Source: Methanobacterium sp. UBA294 (GTDB taxonomy: Archaea; Methanobacteriota; Methanobacteria; Methanobacteriales; Methanobacteriaceae). Taken from it: a stretch of DNA of 64,000 nucleotides. The DNA is taken from assembly GCA_002494495.1 (NCBI GenBank), contig DACB01000001.1, forward strand, positions 106,149 through 170,148, in the 5' to 3' direction. The notes under the pieces are model-generated. The model saw only the letters and a list, made by a program, of their open reading frames with translations, was not told where the DNA came from and did not search any database. Position numbers and translations under genes: made by a program. How positions within the stretch are numbered: position 1 is the first letter of the stretch; each line of letters opens with the position of its first letter. Shown here in pieces: positions 43,082-52,168 of the stretch.

Positions 43082-43975
43082 TTGAACCTTCATCAATTAT
43101 TTCTGATAATTAAACTGGGCCGGTTACATTTCCTGGTAGCTGGTTTTTTCACTTATTTGATAGGTGTATTGCTGGCTGTAACCTTTTTTAACGTTTTTTC
43201 ATGGGATCGGTTTATACTGGGTTATGCTGTTCTTTTACCTGCCCATCTCATGGTTAATTACAGTAACGATTATTTTGATGTGAAAGTGGACCAGTATTCC
43301 AGTCCCACCCAGTTTTCTGGTGGAAGTGGGGTACTCCTTAAGCATCCGGAGCTCAAGAATTTTACCCTGTATTTTTCCATTTCCATGATGGCTATTTCTT
43401 TAACACTGGGCTTGCTTTTTAGTTACCTGTATAATTCACCGGTATTCCTTATTTTAACTGTGGCTGGAAATTTACTGGGATGGTTCTATACTGCTCCCCC
43501 TCTTAAATTATCTTATAGAGGATGGGGGGAGTTTGCCACCATATTGAGCGGTTTTTTAATACCTGGACTGGGATTTGCAGCCATATCAAGTGTTATTAAC
43601 TACCAATTTCTAATCTTCTCTGTACCCATCATGCTCTTCTACGTACTCTTCATCCTCAGCGTGGAGGTACCTGATAGAAATGCAGATAAGATAGGGGGTA
43701 AAAACACGTTCATTGTGCGCTTCGGCCTTACCAGTGCATTGGTACTCATGGTGGCAGCATCGGCCCTGGCAACCATCAGCTTCTTGGTTATCCCCCCTGA
43801 TTTATTCTATCCGTTGAATTTAAGTATCCTAGCTCTGTTATCTATCATTCCACTTATAAGTGCCATATTAACACTGGTATACCGTGGATCATCCCTGAAT
43901 AAAAGTGTGAACAGGAATGTCAACGCCTTGGTACTATTCGTGGCCATGGTCAACGTTTATATTTTTATAATTTAG
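43082..43975 (+). CDS. UbiA family prenyltransferase
   Basis: A 297-residue polytopic membrane protein (about eight helices) with both Asp-rich motifs: N-D-Y-F-D-V-K-V-D near residue 61 and D-R-N-A-D-K-I-G-G-K-N-T near residue 200, which bind the prenyl diphosphate through Mg. It transfers a polyprenyl chain to an acceptor. The likeness to MenA-type enzymes is general; methanogens lack menaquinone, so the acceptor may be something else, such as a lipid or methanophenazine-like ring. TTG start behind TAGGGGG. Confidence 0.87.
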   Translation: MNLHQLFLIIKLGRLHFLVAGFFTYLIGVLLAVTFFNVFSWDRFILGYAVLLPAHLMVNYSNDYFDVKVDQYSSPTQFSGGSGVLLKHPELKNFTLYFSISMMAISLTLGLLFSYLYNSPVFLILTVAGNLLGWFYTAPPLKLSYRGWGEFATILSGFLIPGLGFAAISSVINYQFLIFSVPIMLFYVLFILSVEVPDRNADKIGGKNTFIVRFGLTSALVLMVAASALATISFLVIPPDLFYPLNLSILALLSIIPLISAILTLVYRGSSLNKSVNRNVNALVLFVAMVNVYIFII

Positions 43976-44000
43976 AAAGTAATAATTAACTTGATTAACC

Positions 44001-44903
44001 ATGAACTCTTATGAAACCATCATCGCCATTGTAGTGCTGATTTTAATTGGCTACATCTGCCGTAGAATAGGTTTATTAAAGCCAGATGATGCCAAGATCC
44101 TGAATAAGATCGTTGTTTACTTAGCTATTCCCTCACTTATTTTCCTGGCGATGTATAATGCGGATCTATCGGATACAGTGACCCTGGGGACAATCACCTT
44201 AATCTGTATAACTATTGGAATATTATGCGGTGGTATTGCCTATCTATTTGCCAGTTTAAGGAATTACTCCAAGGAGACCCGGTGGGGATTGGTCACTGCC
44301 TCGGCCATGCTCAACTCGGGATTTCTGGGATATCCTGTGGTGCTGGGTGTATTCGGTAGTATTGGACTGGTAAGTGCTGTGTTCTATGACCTGGGCAGTG
44401 TTATTCTTTTCATCTTCTTCGGATTCCTGTTGATACTGGTTTACGGAGGTAATTACCAGGGGATATTCAAGGAGTCTGTGTTTTTCCCCTCCATAATTGC
44501 AATTTCATTGGGTGTTCTGACCAACATATTTCAACTGCCACTGGGTTCCCTGGTGCCTGAAATATTGGATTATTTAAGCGGCGCTGCCATACCCCTAATC
44601 ATGTTGTCACTGGGTTTGTCCCTGGAATTTAAAGAGGTTAAGGAATACTTTGCCGCGGCTTCATTTGTATCCGTTATCCGGCTGGTTATCTCACCACTAA
44701 TTGCCATAGTCTTTGCATCCCTCCTTGGTCTTTCTGGTGTGAATTTCCAGGTGACTGTAGTACAGGCAGGTATGCCCTCGGGTATGTTAACCATGGTTTT
44801 AGCCATCATCTATAACCTGGATATTAAGATCACTGCTGCTTGTGTATTTTTAAGCACGGCCCTTAGTATGGTGTCCCTCACAGCTTTGATACTATTTATT
44901 TAG
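44001..44903 (+). CDS. AEC family transporter (auxin-efflux-carrier type)
   Basis: A 300-residue permease with ten helices in two repeats of five: N-terminal L-K-P-D-D-A-K-I-L-N-K-I-V-V-Y-L-A-I-P-S is the family opening, and helix 4 has N-S-G-F-L-G-Y-P; the second half repeats with Q-A-G-M-P-S-G-M. Such carriers move malate, or other small organic acids, or auxin. It starts 25 bp behind the prenyltransferase gene, so may share its transcript. Confidence 0.9.
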   Translation: MNSYETIIAIVVLILIGYICRRIGLLKPDDAKILNKIVVYLAIPSLIFLAMYNADLSDTVTLGTITLICITIGILCGGIAYLFASLRNYSKETRWGLVTASAMLNSGFLGYPVVLGVFGSIGLVSAVFYDLGSVILFIFFGFLLILVYGGNYQGIFKESVFFPSIIAISLGVLTNIFQLPLGSLVPEILDYLSGAAIPLIMLSLGLSLEFKEVKEYFAAASFVSVIRLVISPLIAIVFASLLGLSGVNFQVTVVQAGMPSGMLTMVLAIIYNLDIKITAACVFLSTALSMVSLTALILFI

Positions 44904-45101
44904 ATAAGGTAAATGAAACAGGGAATGTTTAATGGGTAAAATTATTTAAATAAGGCTGAAAATGATAACACAGAAAAACAATTAAAATAAAGAAGAAAAT
45001 AGTATACAGAAAAAAATAATTCAATAAGAAAAAATAGTATACAAAATAATTAAAATAAGGAATTGTAATATAAATACCGTTTTTAAATATAGATTCAACC
45101 A

Positions 45102-45260
45102 TTACATTTTCTGGAAACGGTTGGTCTTTGCTCCGCATTGGGGGCAACTCCAGTTACTTGACAGGTCGTTGAAATTTGTACCTGGAGATGTATCTGTTCT
45201 TGGTTCTCCTGCTTCTTCATCGTATATGTAGCCGCATATTTTACATTTATATCTTGACAA
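45102..45260 (-). CDS. rubredoxin
   Basis: A 52-residue electron carrier from a TTG start behind GAGGTG. Both iron-binding knuckles are present: C-K-I-C-G-Y-I-Y-D and C-P-Q-C-G-A, separated by the usual 30 residues with E-A-G-E-P and P-G-T-x-F. It binds a single iron by four Cys. In anaerobes it commonly supplies superoxide reductase or flavoprotein oxidases; neither is next door here. A perfect 12-bp palindrome lies upstream. Confidence 0.94.
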   Translation of the reverse strand: MSRYKCKICGYIYDEEAGEPRTDTSPGTNFNDLSSNWSCPQCGAKTNRFQKM

Positions 45261-45306
45261 TTTGTGCACCTCAAATTATATTACATAATATAGTTCGTAT
45301 CTAATT

Positions 45307-45318
45307 GAACAATTGTTC
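45307..45318. promoter_or_regulatory. palindrome GAACAATTGTTC upstream of rubredoxin
   Basis: Perfect 6-6 palindrome about 47 bp before the rubredoxin TTG. A TATA-like AATATTTATAAGT lies just before it in the reading direction, so it would cover the transcription start. Suggests regulated expression; the regulator is unknown. Confidence 0.45.
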
Positions 45319-45625
45319 TGGTTACTTATAAATATTTAGAGTCTATGGATTTTTTCCAAAATTCCTGAACATGAGTATAAAATAACTCCCCTGATTATTA
45401 AGTAAATAGAGGATAAATGTATATCTTCATCTAGATCCATGATTATCCTGAAGTTCATATACATTTAACATAAAGTATATCTGTTTATTAGTTACACCAA
45501 AAAAGGATATCTATTACTTACTTAAATCAATCTTTGTTGCTGGTGGTTTAAATAAAGTATTATTAAGCCCATTTTAGGCATGTTTTTGGCATAAGTATAT
45601 ATACTAGTAGTGCTAAGTAAACATC

Positions 45626-45752
45626 AGGGTGCAGTTTAAGAATAAAAAAATAGTTTTTTATTAAAAAAGTGTTTAACCGCCTCAAAATAGATACAGAAAA
45701 TAATAAAAAAAATACACCATATAAAAAAGCATTCTTAAAAGAACTGCACCCT
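45626..45752. mobile_element. 127-bp MITE-like element with terminal inverted repeats
   Basis: The ends AGGGTGCAGTT..TAAGAAT (45626-45643) and its inverse ATTCTTA..AACTGCACCCT (45731-45752, with 4 extra bases in the stem) match over 18 positions, with an AT-rich interior without coding sequence. The size and ends fit a miniature inverted-repeat transposable element. No target duplication is obvious, and no full element with these ends is in the window. A large RNA hairpin is the alternative. Confidence 0.55.
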
Positions 45753-45805
45753 ACTTCTTTTAAGTTCTTTTAACTAACAGCTTATTTTATATGATGTTTT
45801 CTAGT

Positions 45806-46054
45806 TTATTTCATAAATTCCCTTACCATGGCATAGATCACGACCAGGTAGCCCAGGGCTCTAATTACGATAATTGATATTTCAGTGCTGGCTGCACCGA
45901 GTAAAGTAGCCAGATGTGATATGGCAAAAAGGCCGAATGCAATGGCAACATATAATGCCAGTACCATCTTTTTTTTCCGGAATACCAGGATACCAAGGAT
46001 CAGAATTATCACTGCAAAAACAAGGTTTAATAAAGTTGTTGGGTCCAACGCCAC
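45806..46054 (-). CDS. small membrane protein, 82 residues
   Basis: Three predicted helices (LLNLVFAVIILIL, LALYVAIAFGLFAIS, IIVIRALGYLVVIYA in pieces), with a Lys-rich loop between the first two. Similar three-helix proteins recur in Methanobacteriales but the family has no name I can assign. GTG start directly behind AGGAGGTG. No partner gene. Confidence 0.75.
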   Translation of the reverse strand: MALDPTTLLNLVFAVIILILGILVFRKKKMVLALYVAIAFGLFAISHLATLLGAASTEISIIVIRALGYLVVIYAMVREFMK

Positions 46055-46186
46055 TTCACCTCCTATGATTTATTATTTATGAATAAACTCTCCAAATATT
46101 ACTATGTTCATGAATATATTAAGAATTATCTATTCTGATTATTGGATTTGATTCAGGTTTCTAGTTTTTTGACATGAATCAACTGA

Positions 46187-46360
46187 GAACATCATGGACC
46201 TATACACCAGGTACAGGAAGGTATCACCATAATCATGGTAACACACGATGCAGAAACCACAGATGGAACCAGGATACTTAAAATAAGGGACGGTGTAATT
46301 GCACCTGAAGATGATACCATTAAAGAAACGGTTCCCATCCATATACAGGGTGATTTATAA
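46187..46360 (+). pseudogene. 3' remnant of an ABC transporter ATPase gene
   Basis: The frame from 46187 reads Q-V-Q-E-G-I-T-I-I-M-V-T-H-D (the H-loop of ABC ATPases) then I-L-K-I-R-D-G-V-I, as in the last third of MacB/LolD-type ATPases, and ends at TAA 46358-46360. The Walker A, signature and Walker B parts are absent upstream, and the frame is closed by a stop at 46184-46186. This is a decayed 3' end, left behind by a deletion. Confidence 0.7.
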
Positions 46361-46511
46361 AAAATTAGCCCTTAATTTTTTTATTTTTTAGCTTTACAGC
46401 CTATTTTTATTTATTTTTAGAAATACTCAGAGTTATTTTATGTTGATAGTTTAATTTTTTTTTTATTAAATGAATAACAAAAAAGATAAAAAATTAGAAA
46501 TATTTCCTCTA

Positions 46512-46736
46512 TTAATCATCCATGGTATCATCCTGGTAATTATCATCGCCAGAGTCGTCATTGTAATTGTCATCACCATAATTGTAGCCACCTGAAGAAG
46601 AATCACTAGACGAGCCACCACCAGAAGAATCATCAGAACCCTGATCTGATTGTGTTGAATCAGAGTTAGTGCATCCTGAGATGGCTACAATTAGTGCTAC
46701 CAGTGTAATTAAAATAAGAAATTTTTGTTTTCCCAT
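46512..46736 (-). CDS. small acidic lipoprotein
   Basis: A 74-residue protein with a signal peptide and lipobox I-S-G-C, followed by a tail almost only of Ser, Gly, Asp, Asn, Tyr and Gln. The tail is highly acidic and disordered. ATG at 46734-46736 behind GAGAGG; an upstream in-frame ATG (46766) is less likely. Repetitive coding sequence; function unknown. Confidence 0.72.
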   Translation of the reverse strand: MGKQKFLILITLVALIVAISGCTNSDSTQSDQGSDDSSGGGSSSDSSSGGYNYGDDNYNDDSGDDNYQDDTMDD

Positions 46737-46945
46737 AATTAACAACCTCTCATTGTTTTTTTTCAATTAATCTATCTTAATTTATGTTTATCATGAATAA
46801 TAAAATTTACTTTTACCAAATGTTGAGGAATAAAATTAACAAAATATATAATATTTGCTACGTATATAATAAAAGAGAACTTCTAAGAAACTTTCCAAAT
46901 AAGAAAGCTAATTAAACTAATAAAAAATCTCAAATATAAGTAAAT

Positions 46946-48343
46946 ATGTTATCTGGAAAAAAAGATTTAGGGAAATTAAAAAAATCGAAAAGAGAATATA
47001 GCGATACCACCACAGCCTATGGAAGCAGGTATTTCAATAAAAGCATACCCAAATATGAAATGCCAAAGGAGGGTATGCCTGCCCAGGCAGCCTATCAGTT
47101 AATACATGATGAACTGAACCTGGATGGTAATCCAGCACTAAACTTGGCAAGCTTCGTTACCACCTGGATGGAGCCAGAAGCAGATAAATTAATGATGGAA
47201 ACCATTGATAAAAATTACGTGGACAACGATGAATACCCCCAGACCCAGAAGATTGAAGAAAGGGTGGTTAACATGTTGGCCCGACTATTCAACGCACCGG
47301 AGGAGTGCAATTCCCTGGGCACAGCCGCCATAGGATCATCTGAAGCCATCATGCTTGGATTACTCGCCCACAAATGGAAGTGGAGAGAGCGAAGGAAAGC
47401 TGAAGGAAAATCAATAGATAAACCCAACATAGTCATGGGCGCGGATGTCCATACAGTATGGGAGAAGTTCGCCCGATACTTCGATGTGGAGTTGAAGCTA
47501 ATACCCTTACAGGAGGATCTTTACACCATCACCACAGAAGATGTAGCCAGTGAAATAGATGAAAACACCATTGCAGTGGGTGTAGTGGTGGGGACCACAT
47601 TCACCGGACAGATGGATCCAGTGGGAGGGATTAACGAGTTATTACTTGAAATCAAGAAGGACAAAGGATGGGACATACCAATCCATGTGGACGGTGCCAG
47701 TGGAGGTTTCATAGCACCATTCCTATACCCTGACCTGGAATGGGATTTCAGGCTGGAACAGGTAAGATCCATCAATGTCTCGGGACATAAATATGGACTG
47801 GTATACCCTGGTGTGGGTTGGGTTATATTTAAAGACAAAACAGATATCCCTGAAGACCTGATTTTTAACATTAACTACCTGGGAGGTAATATGAGCAACT
47901 ACTCCTTGAACTTTTCCAAGGCCAGTAACACCATAATAGCACAGTATTACAACTTCATCAGGCTGGGATTCCAGGGGTACAAGGATATAATTAATAATAT
48001 GATGGAAAATGCCCGGTACATGGCAGGTGAACTGGAAAAAACAGGAATATTTGAAGTCATCAACCAGGAACTACACTTTCCCCTGGTCACAGTTAAATTA
48101 AAGAATACAGACTATACTGTCTTCCAGCTTTCTGATAAGCTCCGGGAAAAGGGCTGGATAGTCCCTGCATATACCCTACCTAAAAATGCAGATGACATCG
48201 CAGTTCTCCGTATGGTAATCAAGGAGAACTTTGGAAGGGATATGGTGGATGATTTCCTGGATGATATAAACAAAGCATGTACGAGCCTTGAATCAGAAGA
48301 AAAAAAGGAAAGTACCAGGGATAACCCATCCTTACTCTACTAG
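46946..48343 (+). CDS. gadB: glutamate decarboxylase, PLP-dependent
   Basis: A 465-residue group II decarboxylase. The N-terminal residues follow the GadB pattern (F-x-x-S-I-P-K-Y-E-M-P, then G-N-P-A-L-N-L-A-S-F-V-T-T), and the PLP-binding Lys is at K282 in S-G-H-K-Y-G. It turns glutamate into GABA plus CO2. Methanogens also use a shorter tyrosine or aspartate decarboxylase of the MfnA type; the length and N-terminus here argue against that. No ribosome-binding site; a leaderless start is likely. Confidence 0.93.
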   Translation: MLSGKKDLGKLKKSKREYSDTTTAYGSRYFNKSIPKYEMPKEGMPAQAAYQLIHDELNLDGNPALNLASFVTTWMEPEADKLMMETIDKNYVDNDEYPQTQKIEERVVNMLARLFNAPEECNSLGTAAIGSSEAIMLGLLAHKWKWRERRKAEGKSIDKPNIVMGADVHTVWEKFARYFDVELKLIPLQEDLYTITTEDVASEIDENTIAVGVVVGTTFTGQMDPVGGINELLLEIKKDKGWDIPIHVDGASGGFIAPFLYPDLEWDFRLEQVRSINVSGHKYGLVYPGVGWVIFKDKTDIPEDLIFNINYLGGNMSNYSLNFSKASNTIIAQYYNFIRLGFQGYKDIINNMMENARYMAGELEKTGIFEVINQELHFPLVTVKLKNTDYTVFQLSDKLREKGWIVPAYTLPKNADDIAVLRMVIKENFGRDMVDDFLDDINKACTSLESEEKKESTRDNPSLLY

Positions 48344-48358
48344 TAATCCAATCCATAC

Positions 48359-48434
48359 TGATAATTCGATCCTTATCTGATAATTCGATCCTTATCTAAT
48401 AATTCGATCCTTATCTGATAATTCGATCCTTATC
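48359..48434. repeat. 4 x 19-bp tandem repeat
   Basis: Unit TGATAATTCGATCCTTATC, four adjacent copies (48359, 48378, 48397, 48416); only the third differs, by one base. It starts 15 bp behind the decarboxylase stop. The near-identity suggests recent expansion by slippage or unequal exchange. Confidence 0.95.
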
Positions 48435-48489
48435 AATCCACAAATAACTCCTAATTAGATAATGGTACCATTACAAAAATCAAGGGTGG

Positions 48490-49644
48490 TTGAAGATTCT
48501 CTACCGTGACATGGGAAAAACAGGAGAGAAGATATCTATCCTGGGTTTTGGATGCATGAGGTTACCCACCTATGGAAGATATGATGACATTGACCGTAAA
48601 CAGGCCTCTAAACTCCTTGATTTTGCCCTTGAAAGCGGGGTTAACTACCTGGACACCGCTTACAGCTACCATGGAGACGGTGGAAATGGTGGGGATAGTG
48701 AGGTGTTCCTGGGCGAATACTTCAAAGATAAAGATTGCAGAGAAGAGGTTTACCTTGCAACCAAGCTACCAGTATGGCTGGTGAAGAAGAAGGATGATAT
48801 GGAAAGGTTCCTTGATTGGCAGTTAGAGCGCTTGCAGACAGATTACATTGATTTCTATCTTTTACACTCTGTTAAAGAGAGGAACTGGTCTTACCTTGAG
48901 GATATGGGTGTGCTTAATTTTCTAGATGATGCATTAGCCAATGGAAGGATAAAGTACACTGGATTCTCCACCCATGACGAGATTGAACTATTCAAGGATG
49001 TCACTGATTCGTATAACTGGGATATGTGCCTGATACAGTACAACTACCTTGATGAAGAGATACAGGCCGGACATGAAGGACTGAAATATGCATTTGAAAG
49101 GAATATGGGGATAGCAGTGATGGAACCACTTAAAGGGGGAGTGCTTGCTAATCATACCCCACCAGAAGTCAAAAAGATATGGGACAACGCCCCGATTAAG
49201 AGAACCCCTGGTGAATGGGCCTTCCGTTACCTGTGGAATTACCCAGAGATAACCACAGTTTTAAGTGGTATGAACAGTATGCAGCACCTGGTGGAGAATA
49301 TATTCACTGCTACAGACGGAAAGTCAAATTCCCTAACATCAACTGAGTTAAAGATAATGGAAGATGTTAAGGAAGCTTACCAGGGAAAGATAGAGGTGGA
49401 CTGCAGTGCCTGCCACTACTGCATGCCCTGCCCCAATGGGGTGAACATCCCCGGATGTTTCAGCTACTTAAACCAGGCCGCCATGTTAGATGACCCTACA
49501 GAGGTACATATACAGTACAAATTCATGTTAAAGGATGAGGAGAAAGCAGATATGTGTACAGGGTGCGGAGTATGTGAAGAGCTATGCACCCAGAAGATCC
49601 GGGTATCCGAGAAGATGAAAAGGGTGAAAGAGGAGTTCAAATAG
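48490..49644 (+). CDS. aldo/keto reductase with 4Fe-4S domain
   Basis: A 384-residue protein. Residues about 1-280 are an AKR barrel with F-G-C-M-R-L-P, the catalytic D-T-A-Y-S-Y-H (D and Y), and L-L-H-S (H). The C-terminal part has two cysteine groups, C-S-A-C-H-Y-C-M-P-C-P and C-T-G-C-G-V-C-E-E-L-C, a 2[4Fe-4S] ferredoxin-like module. Such proteins reduce carbonyls using NAD(P)H or ferredoxin. TTG start lies close behind GGGTGG. Monocistronic. Confidence 0.9.
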   Translation: MKILYRDMGKTGEKISILGFGCMRLPTYGRYDDIDRKQASKLLDFALESGVNYLDTAYSYHGDGGNGGDSEVFLGEYFKDKDCREEVYLATKLPVWLVKKKDDMERFLDWQLERLQTDYIDFYLLHSVKERNWSYLEDMGVLNFLDDALANGRIKYTGFSTHDEIELFKDVTDSYNWDMCLIQYNYLDEEIQAGHEGLKYAFERNMGIAVMEPLKGGVLANHTPPEVKKIWDNAPIKRTPGEWAFRYLWNYPEITTVLSGMNSMQHLVENIFTATDGKSNSLTSTELKIMEDVKEAYQGKIEVDCSACHYCMPCPNGVNIPGCFSYLNQAAMLDDPTEVHIQYKFMLKDEEKADMCTGCGVCEELCTQKIRVSEKMKRVKEEFK

Positions 49645-49964
49645 GTCTAAACCTCTAATATATTGTTTTGGGATGTTCACCTTAAAAAATGCATTTACCA
49701 TATAATGAAAAACCAAAGTTAAATTTTCAAACTATTAACCCCATTGGAAGCCTGTTTCTATGGGTTTAATGTCTATTTTTTAATCCATTCATATGTTATT
49801 CCGATTTTTCATGGTAGAGAGTTAATACTTTTTAAAATAATTAAACCCCATGCATGGTTATTCCATTAATAACGTATATTTTATATCCAATCAAAAATAA
49901 AATAAGATAAATAATAATTACCTGAATTTTTTTATAAATTTTTACAACATTGGAGGTTTATTCA
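49645..49964. other. intergenic region, 320 bp
   Basis: AT-rich spacer upstream of the coiled-coil gene. I see a T-rich stretch but no gene and no strong palindrome other than a 10-bp CCATGCATGG near 49851-49860. Confidence 0.4.
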
Positions 49965-50408
49965 ATGACAGAAACAAATAAGGACAACATAGTCAAGGGA
50001 AAAGTTAAATATTTCAAGGGATCTCAAAATAATCATATAAATACCCCCCAATTATGTGTAACAGTGGATGAAGATAAGGGATTCAGTGAAAAAGAAGAAA
50101 TAGTTGTTTTAAAGTGTTCAGATTTCCCTGAACTTACTTCAGTTAAAAATTCAAAAGAACTGAGAAAAAAAATAAATAAATACTCTGATAACCTTAAAAG
50201 AGTAGATGAACTGAAACGGAAACTGGAAAGTGCACAGGAATCATACAATGAAAGCATCAATGTCCTTAAGATTAAAACCGACCTGGAAATAAAAAATCTT
50301 AAAGAAGATAATGAGAAGCTGAAAAATGAGAATATGGAATATAATCTGCGCTTGAAGGACGTAACCAGAAGAATAAATGAACTCAATAATTTATTGAATG
50401 ATTTATAA
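49965..50408 (+). CDS. hypothetical protein with C-terminal coiled coil
   Basis: A 147-residue protein: N-terminal 60 residues have a beta-rich small domain (V-K-Y-F-K-G-S-Q, C-V-T-V-D-E-D), followed by a continuous Lys/Glu/Asn/Leu heptad helix (residues about 65-147). GGAGG precedes the ATG at 49965. Resembles a dimerising adaptor. Family not recognised. Confidence 0.72.
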   Translation: MTETNKDNIVKGKVKYFKGSQNNHINTPQLCVTVDEDKGFSEKEEIVVLKCSDFPELTSVKNSKELRKKINKYSDNLKRVDELKRKLESAQESYNESINVLKIKTDLEIKNLKEDNEKLKNENMEYNLRLKDVTRRINELNNLLNDL

Positions 50409-50547
50409 TCTAAAAGTAACGTAAATTATTAATTAAAGGTGTATAATTTATATTTAGAGAAATAAATTATAATCTAAAATGAATAATAATCATATATTAA
50501 CTGTATACTAATTTTTTTACTTTTTCTTGCTATTTTATGGTGGATTT

Positions 50548-51261
50548 TTATCCAATTTTTATAAATGGTGGGAAGGTGACTGCCTCACCACCTGTAATCA
50601 CTATGCCCAGATGGTGCATCAACGTTGCGGAGGTGTTATTTTCTGTGCTATTTTCAGTCTCGTTTCCTGTGTTGTTTTGTGTTTCGTTCCCGTTTTCATT
50701 TTCCAGCAAATGTTCATGCCATCTATCCAGGAACTCCTTGAGGGGTATGTATCCCTTGCTTCCAAAAACAGCCGGGTCCTCCAAGTAAATATTCTCACTA
50801 TCCATCCCAATTACCACCATGTAGTGGCCGTTTCCTGTTACATCAGTCCAGTTACCAGTGTTGTTATCCCCCCATGCCTGGCAGAGTACTATGGTGGGTA
50901 TCCCCTCATTGATGTTATCATTCAATTCCTTGAGCGTCATATTCTCCTTTACTTCAGCTGTTAATCCTGAATCACGTGCTGTCTGTGCAATGTTTTCTGG
51001 TGTTGTGCCATTTTCTGTGGTGTTGGTCATGTTTATTAGAGTATCCATGGATGTGTCGGTACCATAGTATGCTAGAACCGCCTGTAGAGCGGATGCTCCG
51101 CTGGAGGAATTGCTGGGTTGTCTGACGTCTGGAACGTTTAAAATAGTTGTGTTGTTCTGAGTAATGTTGTTATCTTCTAAAATAGTGGAATAAATACCCA
51201 TGGGCAATGCTAATATAAATAGAAGAGAAATCAAAACTAAAATTTCTAATCTAAGCTTCAT
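50548..51261 (-). CDS. secreted C39 peptidase-like protein with Ser in place of the catalytic Cys
   Basis: A 237-residue protein with an N-terminal signal anchor (residues about 5-25). The following domain has the C39 papain-like layout: V-P-D-V-R-Q-P-S-N-S-S-S-G-A-S-A-L-Q-A-V-L-A-Y-Y-G, then G-N-G-H-Y-M-V-V-I-G (His) and L-E-D-P (Asp). In active enzymes the residue before G-A is Cys; here it is Ser (S54). An Asn/Thr/Glu-rich tail follows, then a hydrophobic end. Likely extracellular, and either inactive as a Cys protease or binding-only. Confidence 0.85.
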   Translation of the reverse strand: MKLRLEILVLISLLFILALPMGIYSTILEDNNITQNNTTILNVPDVRQPSNSSSGASALQAVLAYYGTDTSMDTLINMTNTTENGTTPENIAQTARDSGLTAEVKENMTLKELNDNINEGIPTIVLCQAWGDNNTGNWTDVTGNGHYMVVIGMDSENIYLEDPAVFGSKGYIPLKEFLDRWHEHLLENENGNETQNNTGNETENSTENNTSATLMHHLGIVITGGEAVTFPPFIKIG

Positions 51262-51679
51262 ATATAAATGTTAAGATGGTTTTGTTATTTATAATTTATT
51301 TTATGTTTAGAATGCCCCCTATTTCCCAGACCGGTTTCTTCTTTTTTCAGATATTTCCGATTAATAAGAATTGCATCTCTTTTTAAAACACAAATACGAC
51401 ATTTCATTGGATTAATGCATAAAACAAACCTTGATTATGGTTATTAATTGTACTAGTTATCTTGTTAGTATGTTCTACATTGTTTTTCATTTTTGAATTT
51501 GGGATAAATGAAAACGTAAATACATTTGTATATGCTAATTGTGGTAAATATAAGTAATAAGTAGAAAAAATGGTACGAAATGATAATATGAAACCAATGT
51601 TCATGGACATTCTATTGTGAGGATTTATCATTAAACAAAATTTAATTTATATGATCATTGTATCGGTGAAAATGTAGAA
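51262..51679. other. intergenic region, 418 bp
   Basis: Divergent promoter region. I see several TATA-like stretches and no gene with a ribosome-binding site. A minus-strand frame of 75 codons spans 51404-51631 but lacks a start signal and family likeness, so I did not call it. Confidence 0.4.
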
Positions 51680-52168
51680 ATGATAATAGACATTGAAATC
51701 AGGCCATTTACTGCAGAAGATGTGGATTTCATAATATATGGTCAACTAGAATTATATGAAAAGGAGTACGGCTTTACCTCCGATATATGGAAAGGGTATA
51801 TTAAAAATGGAGTACATGAGCTTGTAAATCAATTTGATAACGAAAAGGATTGTATATACATTCTTGAACATCATGGAGTTCTAGCAGGATGTTCTGCTAT
51901 TAAACACATTGATGAAATAACAGCACAATTCAGATTCCTTTTCTTGGATTCTAAAATAAGAGGATTTGGTCTAGGGAATAAACTTCTCGATATGTCCATT
52001 GATTTTTGTAAAGAAAATGAATATAAACATGTGTTTTTATGGACTTTTAGCACCCTGCAAGCTGCAAGATATTTGTATAAAAACAAAGGGTTTAGGATAA
52101 CCGAAACTAAAGAAAATAATGACTGGGGAACACCAATTTTAGAGGAATTATGGGAGATAGATTTATAA
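51680..52168 (+). CDS. GNAT family N-acetyltransferase
   Basis: A 162-residue acetyltransferase: N-terminal I-R-P-F-T-A-E-D-V, the acetyl-CoA binding loop R-G-F-G-L-G-N-K-L-L, and motif B with A-A-R-Y-L-Y-K-N-K-G-F (the Y-x-x-x-G-F signature). Substrate unknown. GGTGA site upstream of the ATG. Monocistronic. Confidence 0.92.
   Translation: MIIDIEIRPFTAEDVDFIIYGQLELYEKEYGFTSDIWKGYIKNGVHELVNQFDNEKDCIYILEHHGVLAGCSAIKHIDEITAQFRFLFLDSKIRGFGLGNKLLDMSIDFCKENEYKHVFLWTFSTLQAARYLYKNKGFRITETKENNDWGTPILEELWEIDL

Noticed and set aside
46946..48343. MfnA tyrosine/aspartate decarboxylase of methanofuran or CoA synthesis
   Set aside because: At 465 residues with the GadB-type N-terminal segment it is longer and different from MfnA, which is about 385 residues.
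48359..48434. CRISPR array
   Set aside because: The 19-bp units are directly adjacent with no spacers, so this is a tandem repeat and not a CRISPR array.
51404..51631. 75-codon minus-strand frame in an intergenic region
   Set aside because: No ribosome-binding site, no family likeness and an AT-driven composition (Asn, Thr, Ile, Phe).
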